Assembly: GCF_021496665.1 (NCBI RefSeq)
Contig: NZ_CP071246.1
Span: forward strand, 930,001 to 994,000
Source: Corynebacterium sp. CNCTC7651
GTDB taxonomy: Bacteria > Actinomycetota > Actinomycetes > Mycobacteriales > Mycobacteriaceae
Reading direction: 5' to 3'
Length of the DNA: 64,000 nt
Below the pieces are notes generated by a model. It did not search any database. It had not been told where the DNA came from and saw only the letters and a program-made list of their open reading frames with translations. The first letter of the stretch is position 1. Every line of letters starts with the position of its first letter. This document shows positions 37,127 to 46,751 of the stretch, piece after piece. Both the position numbers and the translations under genes were made by a program.

Positions 37127-37813
37127 CTACAGCGCGCTGGAGATCGCCTCGGCCGCGGCCTTGAGTTCAGTGCCCCATTTCGTGGCCGGGCTGGGGCCCA
37201 GGCGTTCGGCCGGGCCGGAGACGGATAACACGGCAATGACGTGCTCGCCCTCGAAGACGGGCGCGGACACGGACGCTAAACCAACCTCGCGCTCGGCCAC
37301 CGACTCGGCCAGGCCGGTGGAGCGGACGGCGGTGAGGTCTTCGGGTGGGAACGGGGAACCGTCGATAAGCGAAAAAGCCCCGAAGACGCGCGCGGCGGAA
37401 CCGGCCGCAAGCGAGAGCTGGGAGCCGACCGGGACGGTGTACGTGAGGCCGGAGGTGGGTTCCTCGGAGGCGATGCAGGTGCGGGTGTCGCCGGAGAGCT
37501 CGTAGAGCTGGACCGATTCGCCGGTGGTGGCCACCAGGTTGCGCATCACGGGTGCGGCGGCGCCCAGCAGGCGCGGGGAGGTGGAGGCGCTGAAGTGCTC
37601 GAGTGCGGGGCCGATGGTCCAGGCACCGGACTCGGTGCGGGCCAGCAGCTGGTGGACCTCGAGCGCGGTGGCGATGCGGTGGGTGGTGGCGCGCGGCAAG
37701 GTCGTGTCCTGGCTGAGGGCCGCCAGCGACTTGTCCCCGCGGCTGACCGAGCGGAGGATGGCAACGGCGCGGTCGAGGACCTTGATGCCGGAGTCTTCGC
37801 TATACTGTCTCAC
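37127..37813 (-). CDS. ltbR: IclR-family regulator LtbR
   Basis: Homologue of C. glutamicum LtbR, which represses leuB, leuCD and tryptophan genes. It has 228 residues: an N-terminal winged helix-turn-helix ([15 protein letters not shown] ... [20 protein letters not shown]) and a C-terminal IclR effector domain ([37 protein letters not shown]). It is divergent from leuC across a ~60-bp gap, as in C. glutamicum. I start at GTG 37813 because TACGAT lies 7 nt upstream on the minus strand; an ATG 24 bp further upstream (37837) is the alternative. Confidence 0.88.
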   Translation of the reverse strand: MRQYSEDSGIKVLDRAVAILRSVSRGDKSLAALSQDTTLPRATTHRIATALEVHQLLARTESGAWTIGPALEHFSASTSPRLLGAAAPVMRNLVATTGESVQLYELSGDTRTCIASEEPTSGLTYTVPVGSQLSLAAGSAARVFGAFSLIDGSPFPPEDLTAVRSTGLAESVAEREVGLASVSAPVFEGEHVIAVLSVSGPAERLGPSPATKWGTELKAAAEAISSAL

Positions 37814-37872
37814 GTTATGGATCGTACCATCCCGCATTTTGGAAAGGTGTGGGTGTGAGAAGGAGGAACGCG

Positions 37873-39294
37873 ATGGCGGAGCGACCGTTGACGCTGGCGG
37901 AAAAGGTGTGGCGCGACCACGTTGTCACCAAGGGTGAAAACGGCGAGCCGGACCTGATCTACATCGACTTCCAGTTGCTGCACGAGGTTACCTCCCCGCA
38001 GGCGTTCGACGGCCTGCGCATGGCCGGCCGCAAGCTCCGCCACCCAGAGCTGCACCTGGCAACGGAGGACCACAACGTGCCCACCGAGGGCATCACTACC
38101 GGAAACCTCCTGGAGATCGCAGAACCGACCTCGCGCACCCAGGTGGAGACGCTGCGCAAGAACTGCGAGGAATTCGGCGTGCGCCTGCACCAGATGGGAG
38201 ACGTGAAGCAGGGCATCGTCCACACCGTCGGCCCGCAGCTGGGCATTAGCCAGCCAGGTATGACGATTGTGTGCGGTGACTCGCACACCTCCACCCACGG
38301 CGCGTTCGGCTCCATCGCGTTCGGCATCGGCACCTCTGAGGTGGAGCACGTGATGGCCACCCAGACGCTCTCGCTCAAGCCGTTCAAGACGATGGCCATC
38401 GAGGTCTCCGGCGAGCTGCAGGAGGGCGTGACGGCAAAGGACCTGATCTTGGCCATCATTGCCAAGATCGGCACTGGCGGCGGCCAGGGCCACGTGATCG
38501 AATACCGCGGCGAGGCAATTGAGAAGCTCTCCATGGAAGCCCGCATGACCATCTGCAACATGTCCATCGAGGCGGGCGCCCGAGCGGGCATGGTCGCGCC
38601 CGACCAGAAGACCTTTGACTACGTGGAGGGCCGCGAGTACGCGCCGAAGGGCGCGGACTGGGACGCGGCCGTGGAGTACTGGAAGACATTGCCGACGGAT
38701 GAGGGCGCGGAGTTCGACACCGTGGTGGAAATCGACGGCTCCGCGCTGACCCCCTTTGTCACCTGGGGCACCAACCCCGGCCAGGGCCTGCCGCTGGCCG
38801 CCAACGTGCCGGACCCGGAGGACTTTGCGGACGACGCGGCCAAGCAGGCCGCCGAGAAGGCGCTGGCCTACATGGACCTCACCCCGGGCACGCCGCTGCG
38901 CGACATCAAGATTGACACCGTCTTCCTCGGCTCCTGCACCAACGCCCGCATCGAGGACCTGCGCGCTGCCGCCGAGGTGGTGAAGGGCCGCCGCATCGCC
39001 GAGGGCACCCGCATGCTGGTCGTGCCGTCCTCCACCATGGTCAAGCAGCAGGCGGAGGAAGAAGGCCTGCACCTCATCTTCACCGAGTTCGGGGCGGAGT
39101 GGCGCACTGCCGGCTGCTCCATGTGCCTGGGCATGAACCCGGACCAGCTCGCGCCGGGGGAGCGCTCCGCGTCCACCTCCAACCGCAACTTTGAGGGCCG
39201 CCAGGGCCCGGGCGGCCGCACCCACCTGGTGTCCCCGCTGGTTGCCGCCGCAACCGCAGTCACCGGCCACCTCGCAAGCCCAGCCGACCTTTAA
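37873..39294 (+). CDS. leuC: 3-isopropylmalate dehydratase large subunit
   Basis: With LeuD it isomerises 2- to 3-isopropylmalate in leucine synthesis, using a 4Fe-4S cluster. The 473 residues carry the cluster ligands in [13 protein letters not shown] and [46 protein letters not shown] and the C-terminal [17 protein letters not shown] are aconitase-superfamily signatures. I use ATG 37873, directly after AAGGAGGAACGCG, rather than the GTG 24 bp upstream. leuD follows 29 bp later; LtbR probably represses the pair. Confidence 0.97.
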   Translation: MAERPLTLAEKVWRDHVVTKGENGEPDLIYIDFQLLHEVTSPQAFDGLRMAGRKLRHPELHLATEDHNVPTEGITTGNLLEIAEPTSRTQVETLRKNCEEFGVRLHQMGDVKQGIVHTVGPQLGISQPGMTIVCGDSHTSTHGAFGSIAFGIGTSEVEHVMATQTLSLKPFKTMAIEVSGELQEGVTAKDLILAIIAKIGTGGGQGHVIEYRGEAIEKLSMEARMTICNMSIEAGARAGMVAPDQKTFDYVEGREYAPKGADWDAAVEYWKTLPTDEGAEFDTVVEIDGSALTPFVTWGTNPGQGLPLAANVPDPEDFADDAAKQAAEKALAYMDLTPGTPLRDIKIDTVFLGSCTNARIEDLRAAAEVVKGRRIAEGTRMLVVPSSTMVKQQAEEEGLHLIFTEFGAEWRTAGCSMCLGMNPDQLAPGERSASTSNRNFEGRQGPGGRTHLVSPLVAAATAVTGHLASPADL

Positions 39295-39323
39295 CCGCCG
39301 ACCCGAAAGAAGGGACTACCCAA

Positions 39324-39914
39324 ATGGAAAAGTTCACTACCCACACCGGCGTCGGCGTGCCGCTGACCCGCTCCAACGTGGATACGGACCAGATCATCCC
39401 CGCCCGCTACCTCAAGCGCGTCTCCCGCACCGGCTTCGAGGACGGCCTGTTCTCTAACTGGCGCGAGACCGAGCCGGATTTCGTGCTCAACCAGGAGGCG
39501 TTCGCGGCGGGCTCCGTCCTGTTCGCGGGCCCAGACTTTGGCACCGGCTCCTCCCGCGAGCACGCCGTGTGGGCGCTGATGGATTACGGCTTCAAGGCCG
39601 TGTTCAGCCCGCGCTTCGCGGATATCTTCCGCGGCAACTCCGGCAAGGCTGGCCTGCTCGCCGGCATCATGAGCGAGTCCGACATCGAGCTGATCTGGAA
39701 GCAGCTCGAGCAGCAGCCCGGTCTCGAAGCCACGGTCTCGCTGGAGGACCGCACGGTCACCGTCGGCGAGAACACCTACACGTTCGAGATCGACGATTAC
39801 ACCCGCTGGCGTCTGCTCGAAGGTCTCGACGACATTGGGCTCACGCTTCGCGACGAAAGCTCGATCGACCGCTTCGAAGCGGAGCGGCCGTCCTTTAAGC
39901 CGTCGATTAGCTAG
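39324..39914 (+). CDS. leuD: 3-isopropylmalate dehydratase small subunit
   Basis: Swivel-domain partner of LeuC. The 196 residues are full length, with [20 protein letters not shown] at the N-terminus and the substrate loop [19 protein letters not shown]. The last 8 nt overlap the convergent YbjN gene, both stops falling in TTAGCTAG. Confidence 0.97.
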   Translation: MEKFTTHTGVGVPLTRSNVDTDQIIPARYLKRVSRTGFEDGLFSNWRETEPDFVLNQEAFAAGSVLFAGPDFGTGSSREHAVWALMDYGFKAVFSPRFADIFRGNSGKAGLLAGIMSESDIELIWKQLEQQPGLEATVSLEDRTVTVGENTYTFEIDDYTRWRLLEGLDDIGLTLRDESSIDRFEAERPSFKPSIS

Positions 39915-40359
39915 CGTCGATCTGCTGGATGACCTCGGGGGCGAACTCGGTCAGGAAATCGCGCGACGCGTTGACCACGCCCTCGATGCCCGAGGTGATG
40001 TGGGCGACGAATTGGTCGTGCGAGTACCCCCAGTCGCCCGGCAGGCTGAACACCGCGCCGAAAGCGGTGAGATCGCGATCCGGGTCGATGATCGCGGTGG
40101 CGGTGGGGAAGGCGTTGGCGGCGTTGTAGCGCTCCACCCACCCCAGCACCTCGGGGAATTTGCCTGCGGTGACGGTGTCCACGGCAACCGTGGTCACAAT
40201 GGAGATCGTGTTGCCGTGCTGCTTGAGCTCCATCCCGATGCCGGAGAAGCCGGTGCGCAGGACGCTGCCTTCCTCGGTGATGTCGTACTTCCAGCCCATC
40301 TCGTCGAAGAGGGCGGGGATGCGGTCGAAGGTCAGGGGTGCAAGGGTCTGCTCAGCCAT
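39907..40359 (-). CDS. YbjN-domain protein 1
   Basis: Protein of 150 residues with a type III secretion chaperone-like YbjN fold: [19 protein letters not shown], then beta strands ([19 protein letters not shown]) and a helix-rich end. YbjN proteins lack a known biochemical function; in other bacteria they influence stress and motility. It is in an operon with a second YbjN gene (3-bp gap) upstream. Its stop codon overlaps the end of leuD. Confidence 0.8.
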   Translation of the reverse strand: MAEQTLAPLTFDRIPALFDEMGWKYDITEEGSVLRTGFSGIGMELKQHGNTISIVTTVAVDTVTAGKFPEVLGWVERYNAANAFPTATAIIDPDRDLTAFGAVFSLPGDWGYSHDQFVAHITSGIEGVVNASRDFLTEFAPEVIQQIDAS

Positions 40360-40362
40360 GGC

Positions 40363-40842
40363 CTATGCCTCGCTTTCAGGGGTCTCGGTAGCTGCTGCGG
40401 CGTTGTCACCGGGCATCGGGTCAAGGATGCCCGGCACGTGCTTGCCCAGCTTCTCGGCGATGTGGTGGATGGCGGAGAAGTAGAACTCCAGCATGCTCTT
40501 CAGCTGGGAATCCGTAACGCCGGCGGTGGTGAAAAACGGCGCCTCAATCACCGCCACCGCGGTGTCGTCCTCGCGCACAATCGGGTGGGTGCGCACCAGG
40601 GGTACCACTGCGTTGATGTCGTTGGCCACATAGCGCAGCTTCTGCACCTGTTCCGGCTTACGGGCGGTGGCCATCCAGCGCGTGGATACCTTGAACCCGG
40701 CATCGATCACGGTGAAGAAGCAGACCAGCCCGGGGAACGCGGTGGTGGTTTCGCCGTCCTCGCCGCGGAAGTGCTTGAGGCCGAACCCGTCGAGCTGGGC
40801 CTCGATGCGTTCTTGGGTGACTGGGGAAAGTGTCTCGCTCAT
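40363..40842 (-). CDS. YbjN-domain protein 2
   Basis: Protein of 159 residues, also YbjN-like: ERIEAQLDGFGLKHFRGEDG, TAFPGLVCFFTVID and QKLRYVANDINAVVPLV. Similarity to its neighbour is at fold level only. AAGGAGC precedes the ATG. Adjacent YbjN pairs are usual in corynebacteria, so a heteromer is plausible but untested. Confidence 0.8.
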   Translation of the reverse strand: MSETLSPVTQERIEAQLDGFGLKHFRGEDGETTTAFPGLVCFFTVIDAGFKVSTRWMATARKPEQVQKLRYVANDINAVVPLVRTHPIVREDDTAVAVIEAPFFTTAGVTDSQLKSMLEFYFSAIHHIAEKLGKHVPGILDPMPGDNAAAATETPESEA

Positions 40843-40878
40843 CGGCGCTCCTTAAGAAAACGTCGTTCGTACTAATGG

Positions 40879-41898
40879 TTACTGCACCGGCAGCGCGGTG
40901 GGGATGTAGTCCGCGCCCGTGAGCTGGCCGCCCGCGAAGCTCAGCACCCACGTGGAGCCTTTCTTGGCGTTGATCTCGCCGTCGAGGGGCAGGGTGCCTT
41001 GCGACGACAGCCACGCCACCATCGCCGGGATCACATCTCCCTGGGCGCAGATCACGCTCGTGCCGCCGAGCTCCACCACGTCCATGAACGCGCGCTGCGC
41101 CTCCACCATATGCTCCAGCCACGCCGCGTCGCCGAAGCGGGGATCAACGGTGACCTCAATGCCCAGTTCATCGGCCAGCGGGGCGACGGTTGCTTGGCAA
41201 CGGTCCGGCTCCGCGGAGAAGATCCGGGTCGGCGCGAACGGGGCCAGCATGGGCACCAGCATCTCGGACTGGCGGCGGCCCTTCTTGTCCAACGGGCGCA
41301 GATTATCGTCGCCGGACCACTTCTCCCGGTCGTGCGCGCGGGCGTGGCGCACGTAGAGAATGCGGGCATCCGCGGGGGTGGTGAAGCGCTTCTGCGCTTT
41401 CGCAAGCACCTCCCGGTCGAGGTCGTAGCTCATCAGCTCCTTCGCCTCGTCGATAGGCAGCCAGCGGATCTCGTCCACCTCATCGTTCGGCTCGAACTCG
41501 CCGCCGACGACCTCGCCCGTCCAGTAATAGACCACCTTGGTGGTGTTCTTCACCGGATACACGGTCTTGCCGATCAGCTTGCCCAGCCGAATGTCGTAGC
41601 CCGTCTCTTCCTTGATCTCGCGCACAGCGGTGGCGATTAAGGATTCGCCGGGGTCTACCTTGCCTTTGGCCAGCGACCAATCGTCGTAATGCGGGCGGTG
41701 GATGCACGCCACGCGCACGGTGTCCGGCTCAGCGAGCGTGCCGCGCCACAGCACAGCACCGGCGGCGAGGGTGGTGCGGGGGAACTCCTTCTGCGGCTTC
41801 ACCGGCACTTCCTGGTAACGGCCGGTGAGAAACATTTCCCCCGATTCGTCCTTATCCTGCTCGTGCAACTCGTGAGGGTTCGAAGGCGACGTTGACAT
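40879..41898 (-). CDS. MutT1-type Nudix hydrolase with histidine-phosphatase domain
   Basis: Two-domain enzyme of 339 residues. The Nudix box [25 protein letters not shown] (~residues 75-99) follows WSLAK. The C-terminal half is a histidine-phosphatase fold with [16 protein letters not shown] and the later ICAQGDVI. Actinobacterial MutT1 proteins with this layout hydrolyse 8-oxo-(d)GTP or diadenosine polyphosphates, a nucleotide-sanitising role. On the minus strand CACAAT lies 7 nt before the ATG at 41898, so I use that rather than upstream starts. It is divergent from gpsA. Confidence 0.87.
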   Translation of the reverse strand: MSTSPSNPHELHEQDKDESGEMFLTGRYQEVPVKPQKEFPRTTLAAGAVLWRGTLAEPDTVRVACIHRPHYDDWSLAKGKVDPGESLIATAVREIKEETGYDIRLGKLIGKTVYPVKNTTKVVYYWTGEVVGGEFEPNDEVDEIRWLPIDEAKELMSYDLDREVLAKAQKRFTTPADARILYVRHARAHDREKWSGDDNLRPLDKKGRRQSEMLVPMLAPFAPTRIFSAEPDRCQATVAPLADELGIEVTVDPRFGDAAWLEHMVEAQRAFMDVVELGGTSVICAQGDVIPAMVAWLSSQGTLPLDGEINAKKGSTWVLSFAGGQLTGADYIPTALPVQ

Positions 41899-41963
41899 AC
41901 GTTCCATTGTGGCACGCCCACTCACACCATGGAGGGCGGGCGCGGATGTTAGCGTTAGTCACC

Positions 41964-42962
41964 ATGGTTAACGTGGCAGTGATGGGCGCCGGCTCTTGGG
42001 GCACCACCCTGGCGAAAGTGTTCGCGGACGGGGGCAATGCCGTGCGGCTGTGGGCGCGCCGCCCAGAGCTCACCGACGCCATTGCCTCCACGCGGGAAAA
42101 TCCGGACTACCTGCCGGGCATTACGCTGCCGGAGGCGATCACCGCTACCTCTGACGCGCAAGCCGCACTCAACGGTGCGGACATCGCGGTTTTCGCCGTG
42201 CCGAGCCAAACCATGCGGGAAAACCTCACCGTGTGGGCGCCGCACCTGAAGCCGGACGCGACGCTGCTCTCTATCTCCAAGGGCATCGAATCCGGCACGT
42301 ACATGCGGATGAGCCAGATCATCGCCGAAGTTACCGGCGCAGACCCCAACCGTATCGCTGTGCTTAGCGGTCCGAACCTCTCCCGCGAGATCGCGGAGGA
42401 GCAGGCGGCTGCCACGGTGATCGCTTGCACCGACTTGAACCGCGCGAAGCTCATCCAGGCCGCGTGCGCCACGCAGTACCTGCGCCCGTACACCAACACC
42501 GATGTCATCGGCTGCGAGGTCGGCGGCGCCACCAAGAACGTCATCGCGCTGGCCTGCGGCATGGCGGCCGGCCAGGGCCTGGGCGAAAACACCATTGCCA
42601 CCTTGATCACCCGCGGGCTGGCGGAAATCACCCGCCTTGGGCTCTCGCTGGGTGCGGATGCCCGCACGTTCTCCGGCCTGGCGGGCTTGGGCGACCTGGT
42701 TGCCACGTGTTCTTCCCCGCTTTCCCGTAACCGCACGTTCGGCAAGGCGCTCGGCGCGGGCGCGACGATGGAAGAGGCCCGCGCGGCCACCCGCGGCCAG
42801 GTGGCGGAGGGCGTGACCTCCTCCCGCAGCATCCACCAGCTCGCGCATGTGCAGGGCGTAGAGCTGCCCATCACCCACGCCGTGCACGCTGTGTGCCACC
42901 AGGGACTCCGGGTGGAGGACGCCATCTCGGCGCTGATGGGCCGCTCCAAGAAATCCGAGTAG
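41964..42962 (+). CDS. gpsA: Glycerol-3-phosphate dehydrogenase [NAD(P)+]
   Basis: Reduces dihydroxyacetone phosphate to sn-glycerol 3-phosphate for phospholipids. The 332 residues hold the Rossmann start [46 protein letters not shown] with the family's conserved region, and the C-terminal catalytic domain ([20 protein letters not shown], lysine in ATKN). TAGCGT at 41950-41955 lies 8 nt before the ATG. ddl follows 97 bp downstream, with its own promoter. Confidence 0.96.
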   Translation: MVNVAVMGAGSWGTTLAKVFADGGNAVRLWARRPELTDAIASTRENPDYLPGITLPEAITATSDAQAALNGADIAVFAVPSQTMRENLTVWAPHLKPDATLLSISKGIESGTYMRMSQIIAEVTGADPNRIAVLSGPNLSREIAEEQAAATVIACTDLNRAKLIQAACATQYLRPYTNTDVIGCEVGGATKNVIALACGMAAGQGLGENTIATLITRGLAEITRLGLSLGADARTFSGLAGLGDLVATCSSPLSRNRTFGKALGAGATMEEARAATRGQVAEGVTSSRSIHQLAHVQGVELPITHAVHAVCHQGLRVEDAISALMGRSKKSE

Positions 42963-43058
42963 GCTGCGCCACTACCGCGCCACCACTGCGCCACAAACTA
43001 GGCCGCATGCCGTGTCGCGGTTTCCGGAGAGCGCCGCGGCGGCAGGTACGCTCGAGCC

Positions 43059-44120
43059 GTGGTTCGTATTGCCGTGATCTACGGTGGCCAGTCCACCGAA
43101 CACTCCATTTCCTGCATCTCCGCCGGCGCCATTATGGCGCACCTGCCCAGCGAGACCTATGAGGTCTACCCGGTCGGCATCACGCGCGACGGCACGTGGG
43201 TCGAGGGCAGCATCGATCCCGTCGCCGGGGCAGCCTTGCCCGAGGTTGCGGGGGAAAGGGAGCTCCGCTTATCGACGTCTCCTGCAACCCGCGGACAATT
43301 CACCGACGCAGCGACGGGTGAAGTCGCGGCGGAAGTAGACGTGATCTTCCCGGTCCTGCACGGCAAGTTCGGCGAGGACGGCACCATCCAGGGGCTTTTC
43401 GAGCTTTCCGGCGTTCCGTACGTCGGCCCGGGTGTCTTGGCCTCTGCATGCGGCATGGACAAGGAGTTCACCAAGAAGGTCGTCGCCGCGGCGGGCCTCA
43501 TGGTCGCAGAAGGCGTGCTGCTGCGCGCCGGGGAGCGAAGCGACCTCACCGCTGAGGAGAGGGACCGCCTCGGCCTGCCGGTGTTTGTCAAACCCGCCAA
43601 CGGCGGATCCTCCATCGGCGTGTCCAAGGTGGATGACTGGGATGACCTCCCGGCCGCCGTAAAGCTGGCGTTCGCCAACGACGCGAAGGTGCTGGTTGAG
43701 GCGGCGCTGGTGGGCGACGAGGTGGAAGTCGGCGTTTTGGAATACCCGGACGGCCACGTGGAGGCATCCGTGCCCGCCAAGCTCAACGGCACCGATGATT
43801 CGGACGAAGGGTTCTACGGCTTCGAAACCAAGTACCTGGAACACCACGTCACCGCCACCATCCCCGCGCCCTATGACGATGAGATGTGCGGCAACCTCCG
43901 CTCCTTGGCCATCCGAGCGTTTAGGGCACTCGACTGCAAGTCCCTCGCCCGCGTGGATTTCTTTGTCACCCCCTACGGCCCTGTGCTCAATGAGGTGAAC
44001 ACCATGCCTGGCTTTACGCCGATCTCCATGTACCCCCAGGTGTGGCAGGGCAGCGGCCTCGAATACAGCGAGCTGCTGGACATCCTTGTCACAACAGCCC
44101 TGGAGCGCGGCGGCCGTTAG
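43059..44120 (+). CDS. ddl: D-alanine--D-alanine ligase
   Basis: ATP-grasp enzyme making the D-Ala-D-Ala dipeptide for peptidoglycan. The 353 residues show IYGGQSTEHSISCISAGAIM, the ATP loop FVKPANGGSSIGVSKV, and the Mg-binding VLNEVNTMPGFTPISMYP. Start GTG at 43059; TACGCT (43047-43052) lies 6 nt upstream, a leaderless pattern. It converges on the DUF3515 gene through a hairpin containing both stop codons. Confidence 0.97.
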   Translation: MVRIAVIYGGQSTEHSISCISAGAIMAHLPSETYEVYPVGITRDGTWVEGSIDPVAGAALPEVAGERELRLSTSPATRGQFTDAATGEVAAEVDVIFPVLHGKFGEDGTIQGLFELSGVPYVGPGVLASACGMDKEFTKKVVAAAGLMVAEGVLLRAGERSDLTAEERDRLGLPVFVKPANGGSSIGVSKVDDWDDLPAAVKLAFANDAKVLVEAALVGDEVEVGVLEYPDGHVEASVPAKLNGTDDSDEGFYGFETKYLEHHVTATIPAPYDDEMCGNLRSLAIRAFRALDCKSLARVDFFVTPYGPVLNEVNTMPGFTPISMYPQVWQGSGLEYSELLDILVTTALERGGR

Positions 44121-44149
44121 CGCTGCCGGCAGGCGCGGCGAGCGCTAAC
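44116..44149. terminator. Hairpin holding both convergent stop codons (ddl and DUF3515)
   Basis: Perfect GTTAGCGCT/AGCGCTAAC stem (44116-44124 with 44141-44149). The TAG of ddl (44118-44120) and, on the other strand, the TAG of the DUF3515 gene (44145-44147) both lie in the stem. No T run follows, so terminator function is inferred from position. Confidence 0.55.
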
Positions 44150-45086
44150 CAGCCGAGCGCGCCTCTGGCACGTTCTGGCTGATCAGCTCGGTGAGGTTGG
44201 TAATCGCCTCGTTGCCCCCGCCCATCGGGAGGTATGCGGCCACCATCGCCTCGCGGCCGAGGGCGTACATGGTGCGGCCCGCCGCACCGCCGCTGGCCAG
44301 CGGGTCCTCGAACCACGGTACGTCGTTGATCTGGGTCAGCTGGGCACCGGCCTCGTAGGCCTCCGGTTCGGCCACGCCGCAGCGCAGCACAATCGGTTCC
44401 TTGCCGGGAGAAGTCCAGGCGTAGGTGTGTTCCTCGGAAACGTCGATACGCGTGTAGCCCTCCGCGATGGAGTCCGGTGCCGCGATGCTGCCGCAGCCCG
44501 CAGTATCCCCGGCGGGGAGTTGGGACAGGGGAGCGGGCTCCACCGCCACGTCTGCCACCGGCAGCTGAGCCGCGTCGATGCGGTCGACTGGTGTCTCACC
44601 GTCGCGGAGCTGCGCCAGGTCGGCCGTCACAGCGACAACGGGGGAACGGTCCGTGGTGAACCAGGTGGACATGGTCGTGCCGGCAACATCGTCCACACGC
44701 AGCCAGCGGGTGCCGCCGATATCCTCCGGCTGGGCGTAAGCGTGGAACTGCAGCGGCCACTCCACGCCGCAGCGCAACGTGACTCGCTCGGTGGAGGAAC
44801 GCTGCCACGCCGCCACGCCCGCCGGTGCGGGTTCTGCGATTTCGGCGCGCGGATAATCCATCACGCGCTCCGGCAAGCTGGCGATGAAATCGGCGCACTC
44901 TTGGGACTGCGCGCCGGGCGACGGCAGCTCCGGCATCGCAACCGGCTGGGTTGCGGCCTGTTGGAACATGAATCGGGCGCCGAACAGCACGCCCACCACC
45001 ATCGCTATCGCTAGGCCGAGGATGATGTAAATCGGGGTCCGGCTAATCTTGGCGCTAGTTTCCGCGTGAGTGTCCGTCGAGCTCAT
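44145..45086 (-). CDS. DUF3515-type envelope protein with two repeated halves
   Basis: Protein of 313 residues. One transmembrane helix (IYIILGLAIAMVVGVLFGA, ~18-36) is followed by an exported region of DUF3515 type, a family usually found between ddl and thiL in actinobacteria. The motif TERVTLRCGVEWP in the first half recurs as KEPIVLRCGVAEP in the second, each after a cysteine ~45 residues earlier, so the domain appears duplicated. The function is unknown; an envelope role is suggested by location and neighbours. TAGACT lies 8 nt before the ATG on the minus strand. Confidence 0.8.
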   Translation of the reverse strand: MSSTDTHAETSAKISRTPIYIILGLAIAMVVGVLFGARFMFQQAATQPVAMPELPSPGAQSQECADFIASLPERVMDYPRAEIAEPAPAGVAAWQRSSTERVTLRCGVEWPLQFHAYAQPEDIGGTRWLRVDDVAGTTMSTWFTTDRSPVVAVTADLAQLRDGETPVDRIDAAQLPVADVAVEPAPLSQLPAGDTAGCGSIAAPDSIAEGYTRIDVSEEHTYAWTSPGKEPIVLRCGVAEPEAYEAGAQLTQINDVPWFEDPLASGGAAGRTMYALGREAMVAAYLPMGGGNEAITNLTELISQNVPEARSAG

Positions 45087-45121
45087 GGCGGCTCAGTCTA
45101 CTGAAAGGCCAAGTCAGAAAC

Positions 45122-46096
45122 GTGATTCGCACAGGGTTCCCGGACTTCGGCCCCACGCTCGGGGAGGTGGGGGAGCGCGGCGTGATCGATGCCATCGTCG
45201 CCGCCGCGCCGTCGGCGATCAACGGCGATGATGCGGCGGTGTTCACCCCTGCAGCACCCAATTCCCGCGTGGTGGCGTCCACGGACATGCTGGTTGCAGG
45301 CCGCCATTTCACCCCGGAATACTCCACCCCGTTCCACGTTGGCCAGAAGGCCGTGGTGCAAAACTTCGCGGACATTGAGGCGATGGGTGCGCGTCCCCTC
45401 GCCGCGCTGCTGGCCATCTCCGCCCCGCCCAGCATGCCGGTCGCAGTCATTGAGGAGCTGGCGCGCGGGGTGGGCAGCATGACAGAGGCGTGGTCTTCAG
45501 AACTTGTGGGCGGGGATGTGACTGCGGGCAAGGATCTTGTAGTCTCCGTCACTGCTATCGGCTCCCTCGGCGGCAACCTCGAGGCGCTGCGCCTGGACCG
45601 TGCGCGGCCCGGCCAGCGGGTGGTTGCGCATGGCAGGCTGGGCTACTCGGCGGCGGGGTTGGCGCTGCTGCAGCACGCCGCCGAGACGGGCATCCCCGTG
45701 CCGGAGCGCTTCGAACCCCTCGTGCAGGCGCACCAGGTCCCGCATATCACCCCAGGTCGCGGGGTAGTGGCGCGCTCAGCCGGAGCCACGGCCATGACGG
45801 ATAACTCAGACGGGTTGATCAAGGACTTCTCCACCATGGCGCGGCGCTCCGGCGTGGGCATCGAGCTGTCCGCGGTGGCGCTATCGCCGGACAAGATCCT
45901 CGTGGACGCTGCCCGCTACCTCAACGCGGATCCGTGGCAGTGGGTGCTGTGCGGCGGGGAGGACCACACGCTCATCGGCACCTGCGACCGCTCCGCCCCG
46001 GTGGGCTTTCGCTCTATCGGCACCGTGACCCGCCAGGAGGGCGTGCGTATCGACGGCAAGGAGCCGGCCTACACCGGCGGGTGGGAGAGCTTCTGA
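45122..46096 (+). CDS. thiL: Thiamine-monophosphate kinase
   Basis: Phosphorylates thiamine phosphate to thiamine diphosphate with ATP. The 324 residues carry [10 protein letters not shown], the Mg/ATP loop [41 protein letters not shown] and the [12 protein letters not shown] motif. Start GTG 45122 with AAAGG upstream. The last base of the stop codon is the first base of the ung ATG (TGATG), so the two are coupled. Confidence 0.96.
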   Translation: MIRTGFPDFGPTLGEVGERGVIDAIVAAAPSAINGDDAAVFTPAAPNSRVVASTDMLVAGRHFTPEYSTPFHVGQKAVVQNFADIEAMGARPLAALLAISAPPSMPVAVIEELARGVGSMTEAWSSELVGGDVTAGKDLVVSVTAIGSLGGNLEALRLDRARPGQRVVAHGRLGYSAAGLALLQHAAETGIPVPERFEPLVQAHQVPHITPGRGVVARSAGATAMTDNSDGLIKDFSTMARRSGVGIELSAVALSPDKILVDAARYLNADPWQWVLCGGEDHTLIGTCDRSAPVGFRSIGTVTRQEGVRIDGKEPAYTGGWESF

Positions 46097-46740
46097 TGAA
46101 TCTGCCGGTGCATGAAAGCTGGCAGGCGCCTCTAGCGAGCGTCGAAAAGCAGATCCACGAGATGGGGGACTTCCTGCGCACGCAGGACGCGTACCTCCCA
46201 CGCGGGCACGACATCCTGCGCGCCTTCCACCAGCCGTTCGATGAGGTGCGCGTGCTCATCCTTGGCCAGGACCCGTACCCCACGCCCGGGCACCCGATGG
46301 GGCTCGCGTTCTCCACGCAGCCGGGGGTGCCCGCCCCGCGCTCGCTGGTGAACATTTACAAAGAGCTTTACGACGATTGCGGGGTCCCGCCCCGCCAAGA
46401 CGGCGACCTCTCAAGTTGGTCGACGCAGGGGATCATGCTGCTGAACAGAGTGCTCACCGTGCGGCCGGGTGCCCCCGGCTCGCACCGTGGAAAAGGGTGG
46501 GAAGCGGTGACAGAGGCGGCGATTCGTGCGCTGGCGCAACGGGACACGCCGCTGGTTGCCATCTTGTGGGGGCGCGACGCACAGCAGGCCACGGCGTTTC
46601 TGGGCGATACGCCGGTGATCGCGTCGCCACATCCTTCCCCCTTGTCCGCCAGCCGCGGCTTCTTCGGGTCGCGGCCGTTCTCCCGCGCCAACGAGGCGCT
46701 GGAAAGCCAGGGAGCGGACCCGGTGGACTGGTCGTTGTAA
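46096..46740 (+). CDS. ung: Uracil-DNA glycosylase
   Basis: Family 1 UDG, removing uracil from DNA as the first step of base excision repair. The 214 residues show the catalytic water-activating loop [19 protein letters not shown] (GQDPYP) and the leucine/DNA intercalation loop [20 protein letters not shown]. Translation starts at ATG 46096, overlapping the thiL stop by one base; the frame upstream of it is thiL in another phase. Confidence 0.96.
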   Translation: MNLPVHESWQAPLASVEKQIHEMGDFLRTQDAYLPRGHDILRAFHQPFDEVRVLILGQDPYPTPGHPMGLAFSTQPGVPAPRSLVNIYKELYDDCGVPPRQDGDLSSWSTQGIMLLNRVLTVRPGAPGSHRGKGWEAVTEAAIRALAQRDTPLVAILWGRDAQQATAFLGDTPVIASPHPSPLSASRGFFGSRPFSRANEALESQGADPVDWSL

Positions 46741-46751
46741 ACTCAACCGTC

